IMG/VR virus record: IMGVR_UViG_3300031621_001289
Span: 1 to 23,029 of that record
DNA: 23,029 nt
Reading direction: 5' to 3' (one strand)
Origin: a virus
The translations under genes and the position numbers were made by a program. Under the pieces are notes generated by a model, which did no database searches, had not been told where the DNA came from, and was given only the letters and a program-made list of their open reading frames with translations. Positions 1-7,219 of this stretch are shown here, one piece after another. Position 1 is the first letter of the stretch, and each line of letters starts with the position of its first letter.

Positions 1-825
1 TTTGGTAAAGCACCTCGCAAGGATGTAAATCCAGATGAAGCAGTTGCTATGGGTGCTGCTCTACAAGGATCAGTACTTTCTGGTGATAATAAAGATATAC
101 TATTGTTAGATGTAACGCCACTGTCGCTTGGCATCGAAACAGTAGGTGGCGTAATGGCAAAACTTATTAATAAAAATACTACGATACCTGCAAAGAAAAG
201 TCAGGTATTTAGTACAGCTGACGATGGCCAACCAACAGTAACTATTACTGTGGGTCAAGGCGAAAGAGAATTTATTAATGACAACAAAATGCTCGGTACG
301 TTTAACTTAGATGGTATTGCTCCTGCACCGCGCGGTGTTCCGCAAATTGAAGTAACATTTGACATTGATGCTAATGGAATTCTTTCAGTAAGTGCAAAAG
401 ATAAAGGTACAGGCAAAGAACAGAATATTACTATTGAATCAGGCGGTGGACTATCTGAAAGCGAAATTGAACAGATGGTTAAAGACGCCGAAGAAAATTC
501 TGAAAATGACATGCAGCGCAGAAAAATTGTCGATGAAAGAAATAAAACAGAATCAACTGTTTCTCAGCTACAAAAAGACTACAATGAAGTAAAAGACGAT
601 TTATCTGAAGATGAGAGAACTGCAATCGAAGAAGCAACTTCAACTTGTTTAGAATCAGCTAAAACTGATGACATTGATAATATGCAAGAAAAAACCAAAG
701 AACTGTTAACAGCAATGGAAGTTGTGTTTAAAATTAAAGCAGAACGAGAAAAGCCAGAAGAACCAAGCGATCTTAATAAAGATGATGCTGAAATTGTAGA
801 TGCTGAATTTACCCAAGAATCTTAA
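1..825 (+). CDS. dnaK: Chaperone DnaK (Hsp70), C-terminal part; 5' end outside window
   Basis: ATP-dependent cytosolic chaperone that binds exposed hydrophobic peptides. The frame is open from base 1, so the gene is cut by the window edge; 274 residues are seen, about the last 45% of a normal DnaK of roughly 640 residues. The piece starts in the last part of the ATPase domain ([20 protein letters not shown], the usual DnaK signature). It continues through the interdomain linker ([14 protein letters not shown]), the beta substrate-binding domain and the helical lid, and ends in the typical acidic tail AEIVDAEF. All landmarks are intact, so the protein is probably functional. hsp20 follows 61 bases later and clpS after that, making a proteostasis cluster. 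The nearest internal ATG, at base 49, is inside the conserved domain and is not a start. A DnaK gene is unusual in a phage; the neighbours, not this gene, support the phage assignment. Confidence 0.97.
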   Translation, partial: FGKAPRKDVNPDEAVAMGAALQGSVLSGDNKDILLLDVTPLSLGIETVGGVMAKLINKNTTIPAKKSQVFSTADDGQPTVTITVGQGEREFINDNKMLGTFNLDGIAPAPRGVPQIEVTFDIDANGILSVSAKDKGTGKEQNITIESGGGLSESEIEQMVKDAEENSENDMQRRKIVDERNKTESTVSQLQKDYNEVKDDLSEDERTAIEEATSTCLESAKTDDIDNMQEKTKELLTAMEVVFKIKAEREKPEEPSDLNKDDAEIVDAEFTQES

Positions 826-832
826 ATAAATA
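825..832 (+). promoter_or_regulatory. T4-late-promoter-like box AATAAATA before hsp20
   Basis: The octamer differs by one base from the T4 late consensus TATAAATA. It overlaps the dnaK stop and lies 54 bases before the hsp20 ATG. By analogy with T4 a transcript would begin near 838. Inference from motif and position only. Confidence 0.45.
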
Positions 833-833
833 C

Positions 834-859
834 TAGTGGACGCCTTATTGGGTCCACTA
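834..859 (+). other. Stem-loop between dnaK and hsp20
   Basis: TAGTGGAC (834-841) pairs perfectly with GTCCACTA (852-859) around a 10-base loop. No T-run follows, so it is not a classic intrinsic terminator. The likely late start near 838 would cut off part of the 5' arm, so the complete hairpin should exist only in read-through dnaK RNA. There it may mark or protect a 3' end. Confidence 0.55.
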
Positions 860-886
860 TATCTTGCTTATATAAGGAGAAACAAA

Positions 887-1330
887 ATGACAAGATTACA
901 AACAATAGACTTCCCTAACTTTCACAGAACCTCAGTTGGGTTCGACAACTTATTTGATCAAATGGAACGTTTTACAACTACAGCAGCTACTAATTATCCA
1001 CCATACAATTTAATAGAACTCAACGAAAATGAATACTTAATTTCATTAGCTGTTGCAGGGTTTGATATGGATGATTTAGATATTCTAAAAGAAAAGAATG
1101 TTTTAAGAATTGAAGGTCGTAAAACAACAATTAATGACAGCAGCATAACCTATTTACATCAGGGTATTGCTGGTCGTAACTTTAAAAAAGAGTTTACACT
1201 AGCTGATAATGTCGAGGTTGAAAACGCTACACTTGAATTAGGAATGTTGAATATTCATTTAGTGAGAGAAGTTCCTGAAGCTGATCAGCCAAAAAAAATT
1301 AATATTTCAGCTGTTAACACACTTAAATAA
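887..1330 (+). CDS. hsp20: Small heat shock protein, Hsp20/alpha-crystallin family
   Basis: ATP-independent holdase that binds unfolding proteins and usually forms large oligomers in the cytosol. The product is 147 residues, a normal length. An N-terminal arm of about 40 residues is followed by the beta-sandwich alpha-crystallin domain. This has the usual pattern: NLIELNENEYLISLAVAGF, then VLRIEGRK, then a late LGMLNIHLVRE strand. A short tail with an INI motif, of the kind that docks on a neighbouring subunit, closes the protein. The frame is open upstream to a GTG at 836, but the ATG at 887 is chosen because AAGGAG sits eight to ten bases before it and the family N-terminus fits. Hsp20 proteins are known in T4-like marine phages, so this gene fits the phage setting well. 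It is preceded by a late-type promoter box and followed by another before clpS. Confidence 0.93.
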   Translation: MTRLQTIDFPNFHRTSVGFDNLFDQMERFTTTAATNYPPYNLIELNENEYLISLAVAGFDMDDLDILKEKNVLRIEGRKTTINDSSITYLHQGIAGRNFKKEFTLADNVEVENATLELGMLNIHLVREVPEADQPKKINISAVNTLK

Positions 1331-1333
1331 ATA
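1326..1333 (+). promoter_or_regulatory. T4-late-promoter-like box AATAAATA before clpS
   Basis: Same octamer as the one before hsp20, here overlapping the end of hsp20. The expected start near 1339 lies just before a perfect stem-loop and the clpS ribosome binding site. It may drive clpS, heme oxygenase and bilin reductase together. Confidence 0.45.
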
Positions 1334-1345
1334 ATAACTAAGTAC

Positions 1346-1370
1346 ATTAGGGGGAATAGTTCCCCCTAAT
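1346..1370 (+). other. Strong 11-bp stem-loop in the clpS leader
   Basis: ATTAGGGGGAA (1346-1356) pairs perfectly with TTCCCCCTAAT (1360-1370) around the three-base loop TAG. The stem holds five consecutive G-C pairs, conspicuous in AT-rich DNA. AAAAGG follows rather than a T-run, so it is not a standard terminator. It ends directly before the AAAGGA binding site of clpS and may stabilise the mRNA 5' end or tune ribosome access. Confidence 0.7.
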
Positions 1371-1384
1371 AAAAGGATTTAAAA

Positions 1385-1696
1385 ATGACCACAGATATCG
1401 ACTTAGATATAAAAATAAATGATAAAATTAGAATTAATATTGACGAGCCAAGTCGTTATAAGGTAGTATTCCTTAATGATGATCAAACTCCAATGGATTT
1501 TGTTATATCATTAATAACTAAATTATTTAAACATTCAGACGATTCGGCACTCTCAATAACACTTGAAATTCATGAAAAAGGATCTGGAGTAGTTGGTATA
1601 TACAGTTACGAAATTGCCGAACAAAAATCCGTTGAAGCAACTAACCTAAGTCGTGATAGTGGATTTCCTTTAAGAATCAAGATCGAAGAAGAATGA
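1385..1696 (+). CDS. clpS: ClpS, ATP-dependent Clp protease adaptor
   Basis: ClpS binds proteins with N-degron residues and delivers them to the ClpA (or ClpC) unfoldase of the ClpP protease, so it redirects host proteolysis. The product is 103 residues, full length for the family. A variable N-terminal extension of about 24 residues leads into the core. The core shows the diagnostic YKVVFLNDDQTPMDFV (around 25-40, containing the NDD substrate-pocket segment), then HEKGSGVVGIYSYEIAE (from His63) and the closing FPLRIKIEEE. AAAGGA lies nine bases before the ATG. The stop overlaps the start of heme oxygenase as ATGA, so the two are translated together. No clpA or clpP is seen here, so it must act through the host protease. 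Confidence 0.96.
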   Translation: MTTDIDLDIKINDKIRINIDEPSRYKVVFLNDDQTPMDFVISLITKLFKHSDDSALSITLEIHEKGSGVVGIYSYEIAEQKSVEATNLSRDSGFPLRIKIEEE

Positions 1697-2250
1697 GTAG
1701 ATTAAAAGAATTAACACAATCTCAGCATCGCAATGCAGAGAGACAAAAATTTGTTAAAGTGTTAATGAGTGGTAAAATTAATCCTAAACTATATGCTACT
1801 TATTTGTGGAACCAACACAAAAAATATGAATTATTAGAAACTCTAGCAGAATCTCATGGAATACTAGATGATCTTCCTGGCGTAAGTAGGCATTTAAAAA
1901 TTGAACAAGATTTTAATGAACTATGGGGTCAAGATGAATTACCTACTATAGTACCTAGCACTACGGAATATATTCTGCATATGAAAGAAATTATGCAAGA
2001 TCCAATATCACTAACTGCTCATATATATACACTACATATGGGGGACCTAAGCGGCGGACAGATGATAGCACGTAAAGTTCCAGGGTCAAAACAGATGTAT
2101 AATTTTGCCGGCGACACTACAGCATTAAAAGAAGCTATTCGAAATAAGATCACAGACGATATGGCATCTGAAGCAATCTATGTCTTTGAATCTGCAACTA
2201 AGTTATTTCAGGAATTAATGGAGTTAGATATTGAGCACTATATGGAATAA
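1693..2250 (+). CDS. ho1: Heme oxygenase (biliverdin-producing)
   Basis: Opens heme with reduced ferredoxin and oxygen, giving biliverdin IXalpha, Fe2+ and CO. The product is 185 residues, slightly shorter than cyanobacterial HO1. The proximal heme-ligand region is at the N-terminus (LTQSQHRNAE, likely His12). The distal-helix signature GDLSGGQ is at 117-123, preceded by the expected HIYTLHM. The start overlaps the clpS stop by ATGA, and the end overlaps the next gene by 20 bases. The neighbour is a bilin reductase, so biliverdin is very probably passed on to it. Phage-borne ho genes are well known in cyanophages. Here nothing else in the window points to a photosynthetic host, so the released iron, or the bilin, may be the useful product. 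Confidence 0.95.
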   Translation: MSRLKELTQSQHRNAERQKFVKVLMSGKINPKLYATYLWNQHKKYELLETLAESHGILDDLPGVSRHLKIEQDFNELWGQDELPTIVPSTTEYILHMKEIMQDPISLTAHIYTLHMGDLSGGQMIARKVPGSKQMYNFAGDTTALKEAIRNKITDDMASEAIYVFESATKLFQELMELDIEHYME

Positions 2251-2926
2251 ACTTATTGATTGTCAAAATCAAATTATTGATTTACTTGATAGCAATGCTA
2301 ATGAATATATCGAAGTAGGACTAGGTCAATTTAATCGAGATAATTGGGTTAATCGAACCTGGGTTAACTCTCATATCCGCCGAGCACATATTGATGTAGT
2401 TGATGCAAGAGACACTAAAGGACTATGGATGATGCATGTCTGTATGTTTCCTATTACTAATAATAGTGGGCCTATTTACGGGTTTGACGTAATTGCAGGC
2501 AAAAATAAGATCACAGGTGCATTCCACGATTTTAGCGAAACAAGTGGCGGGATAGATCATCCAATGATTCAAGGATTTGAAGAAAGCGTACGAGATTATA
2601 TTCCAACTAAAAAAAGAGTACTACCTGAATGGGCAAGTAATATTTTTACAGAATGGATGATTTCTGCTAGTAATGTTAGTAATGAAGAAGAAGTAGATCA
2701 AATTATTAATATTGTTTTATCTAACACTCGTTATTATTTAGAAGAAATTCCTAAATATTCTATATATCAAGATGTCTTAGATATCGATTACACTAAAAAA
2801 ATGCATAACTATTATTGTACAAATCAACAGATGAATCCTCACACACCAGCTGTAATGAAAAGTCTTGGATTACCCGAAACTGACGTAGAAATATTTTGTA
2901 GAGACTTATTATTCCCTAAACTATAG
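2231..2926 (+). CDS. pcyX: Ferredoxin-dependent bilin reductase, PcyX/PcyA-like
   Basis: Reduces biliverdin with electrons from ferredoxin to a phytobilin. The product is 231 residues, normal for the family. The core HIRRAHIDVVDAR (48-60) and GLWMMHVCMFP (64-74) is followed by PIYGFDVIAG (81-90). His69 and Asp86 are 17 residues apart, the spacing I recall for catalytic His88 and Asp105 of PcyA. A second block, GAFHDFSE, and a C-terminal CRDLLFP motif complete the fold. The start is TTG at 2231 with GGAG seven bases upstream, inside the end of the heme oxygenase gene; no ATG fits. Pairing with ho and a non-cyanobacterial setting suggest PcyX, a phage enzyme reported to make phycoerythrobilin. 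PcyA or PebS cannot be excluded by eye, so the product is inferred. Confidence 0.88.
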   Translation: MSTIWNKLIDCQNQIIDLLDSNANEYIEVGLGQFNRDNWVNRTWVNSHIRRAHIDVVDARDTKGLWMMHVCMFPITNNSGPIYGFDVIAGKNKITGAFHDFSETSGGIDHPMIQGFEESVRDYIPTKKRVLPEWASNIFTEWMISASNVSNEEEVDQIINIVLSNTRYYLEEIPKYSIYQDVLDIDYTKKMHNYYCTNQQMNPHTPAVMKSLGLPETDVEIFCRDLLFPKL

Positions 2927-2933
2927 CTAAATA
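2927..2933 (+). promoter_or_regulatory. Late-promoter-like CTAAATA directly before csgF
   Basis: The motif ends five bases before the csgF ATG. If it acts like a T4 late promoter, the mRNA would begin at or next to that ATG, giving a leaderless message. No ribosome binding site is visible there, which fits. Confidence 0.3.
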
Positions 2934-2938
2934 TTAGC

Positions 2939-3415
2939 ATGAATTTACCAATATTAATTATCATGCTAATATTTATAGGATCATTAACACATGCAAGTGA
3001 GTTAGGCTGGGGATTTAAAAGTCCAGCATTTCACTACGGCAATGGATATTCAACACACGTACTAAGTGTTGAACAATTACAATATAATAGACGTGAAGAC
3101 CGCCGAAAAGATGCTGAATCTGCTGCAAGAGCAGCAGAGCGTGACGGCGACAACTCAATACTTTCAAAATTTATGCGTAACTTAGAAAGCAGAATTTATG
3201 CAACAATGAGTAAACAACTTGTTGATGCTATGTTTGCTACTTGCGATGCAGATGATGCAGAATGTGTTCCGCCTGATAGCGGAAGTGCTAATATCGAAGG
3301 TGCTGAAATAACCTGGGCTAAAAATTCTGATACTGGCGAAATTACTATTATTGTAGACAGCGAAGACGGATACACTGAAATTACAATTCCAGGTACAGGG
3401 GAGTTTGCATTTTGA
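2939..3415 (+). CDS. csgF: CsgF-like curli assembly protein
   Basis: In curli systems CsgF is secreted, plugs into the outer-membrane CsgG pore and helps nucleate fibres at the surface. The product is 158 residues (E. coli CsgF is about 138). A signal peptide covers residues 1-19, ending THA. The mature N-terminus has the family's aromatic WGFKSPAFHYGNG followed by a leucine/glutamine segment, corresponding to the FxNPxFGG pore-binding region. A charged Arg/Ala helix and an amphipathic helix (SILSKFMRNLESRIYATMSK) follow. The C-terminal beta part (GEITIIVDSEDGYTEITIPG) resembles the CsgF tail. Two cysteines near 103-111 are unusual. The gene overlaps csgG, as expected for an operon partner. 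The identification rests on modest similarity plus position. No Shine-Dalgarno sequence precedes the ATG. Confidence 0.8.
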   Translation: MNLPILIIMLIFIGSLTHASELGWGFKSPAFHYGNGYSTHVLSVEQLQYNRREDRRKDAESAARAAERDGDNSILSKFMRNLESRIYATMSKQLVDAMFATCDADDAECVPPDSGSANIEGAEITWAKNSDTGEITIIVDSEDGYTEITIPGTGEFAF

Positions 3416-4221
3416 AAAATATAATCATTATGCTAGTTATATTCAGTCTTGCCGGTTGTAGTAGCTGGAGACAAGCACGAGCAGTTAAAAAAACAGTAGG
3501 TCCAGCGAGAGTACAAACGGCCCCTGAACAAATACGATTAGACGCTGTTCCTGAACTTGATGCTAAAAAGATGACTATTGCTGTTTATAATTTTTTAGAT
3601 AAAACGGGCCAGCGTAAACCTGCAGACAAGATAGCAAATCTTAGTAGTGCAGTTACACAAGGATCTGAAGTATGGGTAATTAAAGCATTACAGGAAGTAG
3701 GAAATGGAACTTGGTTTGAAGTTGTAGAGCGTGTTGGCATGGATCATTTGATTAAAGAAAGACAGCTAATAAGAAACACTAGAGACACGTATGAAAAAGA
3801 AAAACCACATGGACCAACTGCCCTTAAGCCAATGATGTTTGCAGGCCTTTTACTTGAAGGAGGCATTGTTGGGTATGATAGTAATGTGTCAACTGGCGGA
3901 GTTGGAGCACGGTATTTAGGATTAGGAATTCAAGACGAATACAGAATTGATTATGTAACTGTTGTAATGAGAATAGTAAGTGTTAGTACCGGAAGAGTAC
4001 TGTTTAGTGTAGCAACTGAAAAAACTATTGCTAGTTATCGTTCAGGAACTGATGTATTTAAATTTTTTGACATGGGGACTAAGGCTGTCGAAAGTGAAAT
4101 TGGTTGGTCAATTAACGAACCAGTAAATTACGCTGTAAGGGCAGCTATTGAAGCTGGAGTAGTTGAGATGGTTTACGAGGGAGAAAGAAAGGATCTTTGG
4201 AAGTTCAAAGAATTTAGGTAG
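3412..4221 (+). CDS. csgG: CsgG, curli secretion channel lipoprotein
   Basis: CsgG forms a nonameric outer-membrane pore that exports curli subunits from the periplasm. The product is 269 residues, normal for the family. A lipoprotein signal ends in the lipobox LAGC with Cys16. The typical body follows: AVYNFLDKTGQRKP, then WFEVVERVGMDHLIKERQL, then the membrane hairpin region GGIVGYDSNVSTGGVGARYLG. The strand YRIDYVTVVMRIVSVSTGRVL follows. The start is TTG at 3412, overlapping the csgF stop, with AGGGGAG about ten bases upstream. The first downstream ATG would delete the basic residue of the signal peptide, so TTG is preferred. With csgF before it and two curlin-like proteins after it, this looks like a minimal type VIII secretion unit. 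csgE and csgD are not seen in the window. Confidence 0.95.
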   Translation: MKNIIIMLVIFSLAGCSSWRQARAVKKTVGPARVQTAPEQIRLDAVPELDAKKMTIAVYNFLDKTGQRKPADKIANLSSAVTQGSEVWVIKALQEVGNGTWFEVVERVGMDHLIKERQLIRNTRDTYEKEKPHGPTALKPMMFAGLLLEGGIVGYDSNVSTGGVGARYLGLGIQDEYRIDYVTVVMRIVSVSTGRVLFSVATEKTIASYRSGTDVFKFFDMGTKAVESEIGWSINEPVNYAVRAAIEAGVVEMVYEGERKDLWKFKEFR

Positions 4222-4226
4222 TAGCA

Positions 4227-4967
4227 ATGAAAATAATAAGAACAATAGGAATTGCTGCCTTAATATTATTCGGATCTAATTTATTCGCAAATGAAATTTA
4301 CATTGAACAAGTTGGTGACACATTAGATTTAGATATAACACAAGATGGGCAAGATAATGAAGTTGGGGATAGCACACAAGATGCTATGTTAAATGGCGAC
4401 TCAATGACATTTGAAATTACACAAACAGGTAATTTAAATACAATTGACGCAATTATCGGAGGCAGTACTTATACCGGTACATGGGCATTTACTGGCGATT
4501 CTAATAACGTTGATATGAAATGTGATTCAACAAGTGGAGTTAATTGTAACAATGTAACAGTTAATATCACAACAACCGGCGATGATAATACATTTGATAT
4601 TTTTGCCGGAGAAACAAACGATGCACAAAATTTAATAGCTGCATTTACAGTATTGGGTGACGGAAACGTTATACAATCTGAAATAGATGGCACTAATGCT
4701 GATGTTACAATCACTGTAGATAATAGTAGTACAACTAGTTCAGCAACATTAACTGATTTAGTTTCGGGCAATAGTACCGACGCTGGAGGAAATTTAATTG
4801 ACATAGATATTAGTGGTAACGGTGATACTGGTGGTCATGCAATTACATTAGATATCACAGGTGGCGGCAACTTAATTGACATTGATCAAAGTGGAATAAA
4901 CGATAATAAAGTTAATTTAGAAATGACAGGTGATGATGGCTCGGTTAATATTATTCAGTCTGATTAA
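4227..4967 (+). CDS. Secreted curlin-like repeat protein 1 (probable CsgG substrate)
   Basis: The 246-residue product starts with a signal peptide (to about residue 21, ending LFA). The mature protein opens with EIYIEQVGDTLDLDITQDGQDNEV and then runs through degenerate repeats of the curlin kind. These alternate short beta strands with Q-x-G-x-x-N or G-D-x-N turns (QTGNLNTI, TTGDDNTF, LGDGNVI, QSGINDNKV). It closes with VNIIQSD. Asp, Asn, Thr and Gly dominate and positive charge is scarce, as in amyloid subunits such as CsgA/CsgB, but it is longer and less regular than CsgA. A pair of cysteines lies near 90-103. Its place five bases after csgG makes it the likely cargo. It could instead be a beta-helical adhesin; whether it forms amyloid is inference. 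Confidence 0.75.
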   Translation: MKIIRTIGIAALILFGSNLFANEIYIEQVGDTLDLDITQDGQDNEVGDSTQDAMLNGDSMTFEITQTGNLNTIDAIIGGSTYTGTWAFTGDSNNVDMKCDSTSGVNCNNVTVNITTTGDDNTFDIFAGETNDAQNLIAAFTVLGDGNVIQSEIDGTNADVTITVDNSSTTSSATLTDLVSGNSTDAGGNLIDIDISGNGDTGGHAITLDITGGGNLIDIDQSGINDNKVNLEMTGDDGSVNIIQSD

Positions 4968-6078
4968 TTTATTTTGGTTGTCTTCTATATTAGTTGCAGC
5001 AACTGACTCCGCTGGACAAATTGGAAAAATACGAGGGTCAGGAGTTCTTGAAAGAGGCAATGACGTAGTAGTTGGTGATAAAGGAATTGGTGTACAAAGC
5101 CTTGACACTGCTGTAACAGCACAAGGCACTATGCAAATTGACTTTATTGATGATACTAGGGTTGATTTAACAGAACATAGTCGACTATTAATTGATGAAT
5201 TTGTATACGACCCAGCCAACGGAATAGGTAAATTAAGTATTAAAGCAAGTCTTGGAGGAATTAGATATGCTAGTGGCCAAATTGCTAAAAACTTTAGACA
5301 AAATGTTAATATAAGAACTCCAAGTGCAACTATTAATGTTCGTGGCACAGATTTTGCAATGGTAGTTGACGAACTTGGAGGATCAATGATAACATTATTA
5401 CCAAGTTGCAATGATCAAGGTGTGTGTTATACAGGAGAAATTGAAGTTGAAACTGATGCCGGTATGGTTATAATGAACCAATCATTCCAATCAACTATGA
5501 CTAGCACTAGCAACCACCCACCGTCAAAACCTTTAATACTTGATATCGAAGAACACAATCTTACACAGTTATTAATTTTAAGAAAACGTACTCCTTATGA
5601 AGACGAAGAAGCTGAAATTATGCGCAAGGCAAGGGCACAGTATGATTTCTTAGGTATAGATATGTTAGAATTTGATGGGTTAGATGCTGATGCGCTTCAA
5701 GACAGTATTGACGGAATTTGGTCAACACAGCTTGATGAAACAGATTACATTTTTGCCGATGTACTATATGATATGCTTGATGCATTAAATGCAGCACTTA
5801 TGGCTAGACTTAGTAATGAATTAGATATACAAAATTCTTTATTTTTTAAGCAATACCAAACCGGCATAGATTTAACAACAGGAATACAATTAGAAGAATG
5901 GGAAGGTAGTTGGGAGATTAGTCGAGAGGATAATGGAAGCGATAATTATTTTAGATTACGACTTGATCAAAATTACGGATATACTATTGATATGGAGCAA
6001 CAAGATTTTGAATACTATGATTACAGGTTGGGCACAACCACTGGCAATAGTATTACTATTATTCAACGCGAATGGTAG
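4936..6078 (+). CDS. FecR-domain protein, secreted or [11 protein letters not shown]
   Basis: About 380 residues. After a signal peptide (cleavage likely after SSILVAA) comes a FecR domain at roughly 30-135. Its strands include GSGVLERGNDVVVGDKGIGV, MQIDFIDDTRVDLTEHSRL and the diagnostic NIRTPSATINVRGTDF. FecR domains occur in anti-sigma regulators and in stand-alone secreted proteins, often near CHASE2 cyclases; this one has no transmembrane anchor beyond the signal. The remaining 240 residues are acidic and helical with no family I recognise, ending in a beta segment (YFRLRLDQNYGYTIDM). The gene overlaps its upstream neighbour by about 30 bases. GTG 4930, ATG 4933 and ATG 4936 are all possible starts; 4936 gives the best distance from AGG at 4928. 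It lies between two curlin-like genes and likely belongs to the same surface structure. Confidence 0.85.
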   Translation: MARLILFSLINLFWLSSILVAATDSAGQIGKIRGSGVLERGNDVVVGDKGIGVQSLDTAVTAQGTMQIDFIDDTRVDLTEHSRLLIDEFVYDPANGIGKLSIKASLGGIRYASGQIAKNFRQNVNIRTPSATINVRGTDFAMVVDELGGSMITLLPSCNDQGVCYTGEIEVETDAGMVIMNQSFQSTMTSTSNHPPSKPLILDIEEHNLTQLLILRKRTPYEDEEAEIMRKARAQYDFLGIDMLEFDGLDADALQDSIDGIWSTQLDETDYIFADVLYDMLDALNAALMARLSNELDIQNSLFFKQYQTGIDLTTGIQLEEWEGSWEISREDNGSDNYFRLRLDQNYGYTIDMEQQDFEYYDYRLGTTTGNSITIIQREW

Positions 6079-7207
6079 TTATGCAAATGATATCTATATT
6101 AAGCAAGTTGGAGATAATACTAACTTGACTATAGATCAAGACGGCCAGGATAATACTATAAGCCATCTTCATAATAGCACAGCTAAAGCTACACTGCATG
6201 GAAATAATCAAGATAATTCTTACACACAAACAGGTGATAATAATAGTATAGGATTATATCAAAGCGCCGGAAATGGACAGCAAACAATTAGTCAAACTGG
6301 TGATAGAAATATTGCTGTGGCAGATAGTCACGGTAATAATGCAAAGATTATTTTAACACAAACTGGCAACGACAATACAGTATATGCCGAACTAGGTAAC
6401 GGCGGCGACTATGATCAAACTATTACAGTCTCACAAGACGGGGATGATAACGAAGCATATGTAGAAGTTAATGGCAATGATAACACTATTACAATTGATC
6501 AAGATGGTAATAATCATAGTACTAGTGGTATAAACAGTACACCTATTACTGGCGATCGTAATACTCTTATAGTTACACAAAATGGTTCGCAATACGAACA
6601 ATTTGAAGGTATGCTAATTGGAGATGATAATACTATTGATGTGTACCAAGGTGGCAGCGGCGAAAGTAATTTCCTCAAAGGCAAAGTAGTTGGCAATAAC
6701 AATAGTGTAACATCGTGGCAAGGTAAGAAAATTGACGGCACTACTGACTTAACAGAAGGTGGTGACCACGAAGCATACATTACAGTTACAGGCGATAATA
6801 ATACATACCACTCAGCACAAACAGATGAGTCAACATTTTGTTGTAGTAATAAGAACCACCTAGCAGACATTGTTACTGGTAATAGTAACACAGTAGTACA
6901 CGACCAACGTGGTAATGGCGCACATATGGGCTTTATAGAAGTTACAGGAGATAGTAATGATGTTGATGTATTACAGCGTGGCGGGCAAGGCGATCATTTT
7001 TATGATCTAGTATTAGATGGCAACAGTAATTCAGTTACAAGTATACAAAAAGGTAACGGTGCTCATAGTACGACACTTGACCTTACTAATAATGGCGGCG
7101 AGTATACTGTAAACACAACACAAGATAGCGTAAATAATCAATCATATTCAATGACAGGTAGTTGTACAAATATGGCAGGTTGTTCTGTTTCGATATTACA
7201 AAATTAA
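6017..7207 (+). CDS. Secreted curlin-like repeat protein 2 (large)
   Basis: About 396 residues. A hydrophobic signal ends near GSYA, after which the mature protein begins NDIYIKQVGDNTNLTIDQDGQDN, closely matching the opening of repeat protein 1, so the two are paralogs. Some fifteen or more repeats follow with the turn G-(D/N)-(D/N/S)-N after a QTG or QDG strand (QTGDNNSI, QTGDRNIA, QTGNDNTV, QDGDDNEA, QDGNNHST). It ends NMAGCSVSILQN, again like its paralog. The repeat pattern fits stacked beta-solenoid strands as in curlin. The first 62 bases overlap the FecR gene. ATG 6017 is given, but TTG 6008 has a better placed GGAG (5994-5997, ten bases away) and may be the true start. The signal peptide has no basic n-region, which is odd. 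Export through CsgG is inferred. Confidence 0.77.
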   Translation: MITGWAQPLAIVLLLFNANGSYANDIYIKQVGDNTNLTIDQDGQDNTISHLHNSTAKATLHGNNQDNSYTQTGDNNSIGLYQSAGNGQQTISQTGDRNIAVADSHGNNAKIILTQTGNDNTVYAELGNGGDYDQTITVSQDGDDNEAYVEVNGNDNTITIDQDGNNHSTSGINSTPITGDRNTLIVTQNGSQYEQFEGMLIGDDNTIDVYQGGSGESNFLKGKVVGNNNSVTSWQGKKIDGTTDLTEGGDHEAYITVTGDNNTYHSAQTDESTFCCSNKNHLADIVTGNSNTVVHDQRGNGAHMGFIEVTGDSNDVDVLQRGGQGDHFYDLVLDGNSNSVTSIQKGNGAHSTTLDLTNNGGEYTVNTTQDSVNNQSYSMTGSCTNMAGCSVSILQN

Positions 7208-7219
7208 AGGGTATTACAA

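Noticed and set aside
836-886. GTG at 836 as hsp20 start
   Set aside because: It lies in the stem-loop and before the predicted late start; AAGGAG points to ATG 887.
4469-5411. Two minus-strand frames over the curlin-like and FecR genes
   Set aside because: Plus-strand genes have signal peptides, repeats and a FecR signature; the reverse frames are shadows of repetitive codons.
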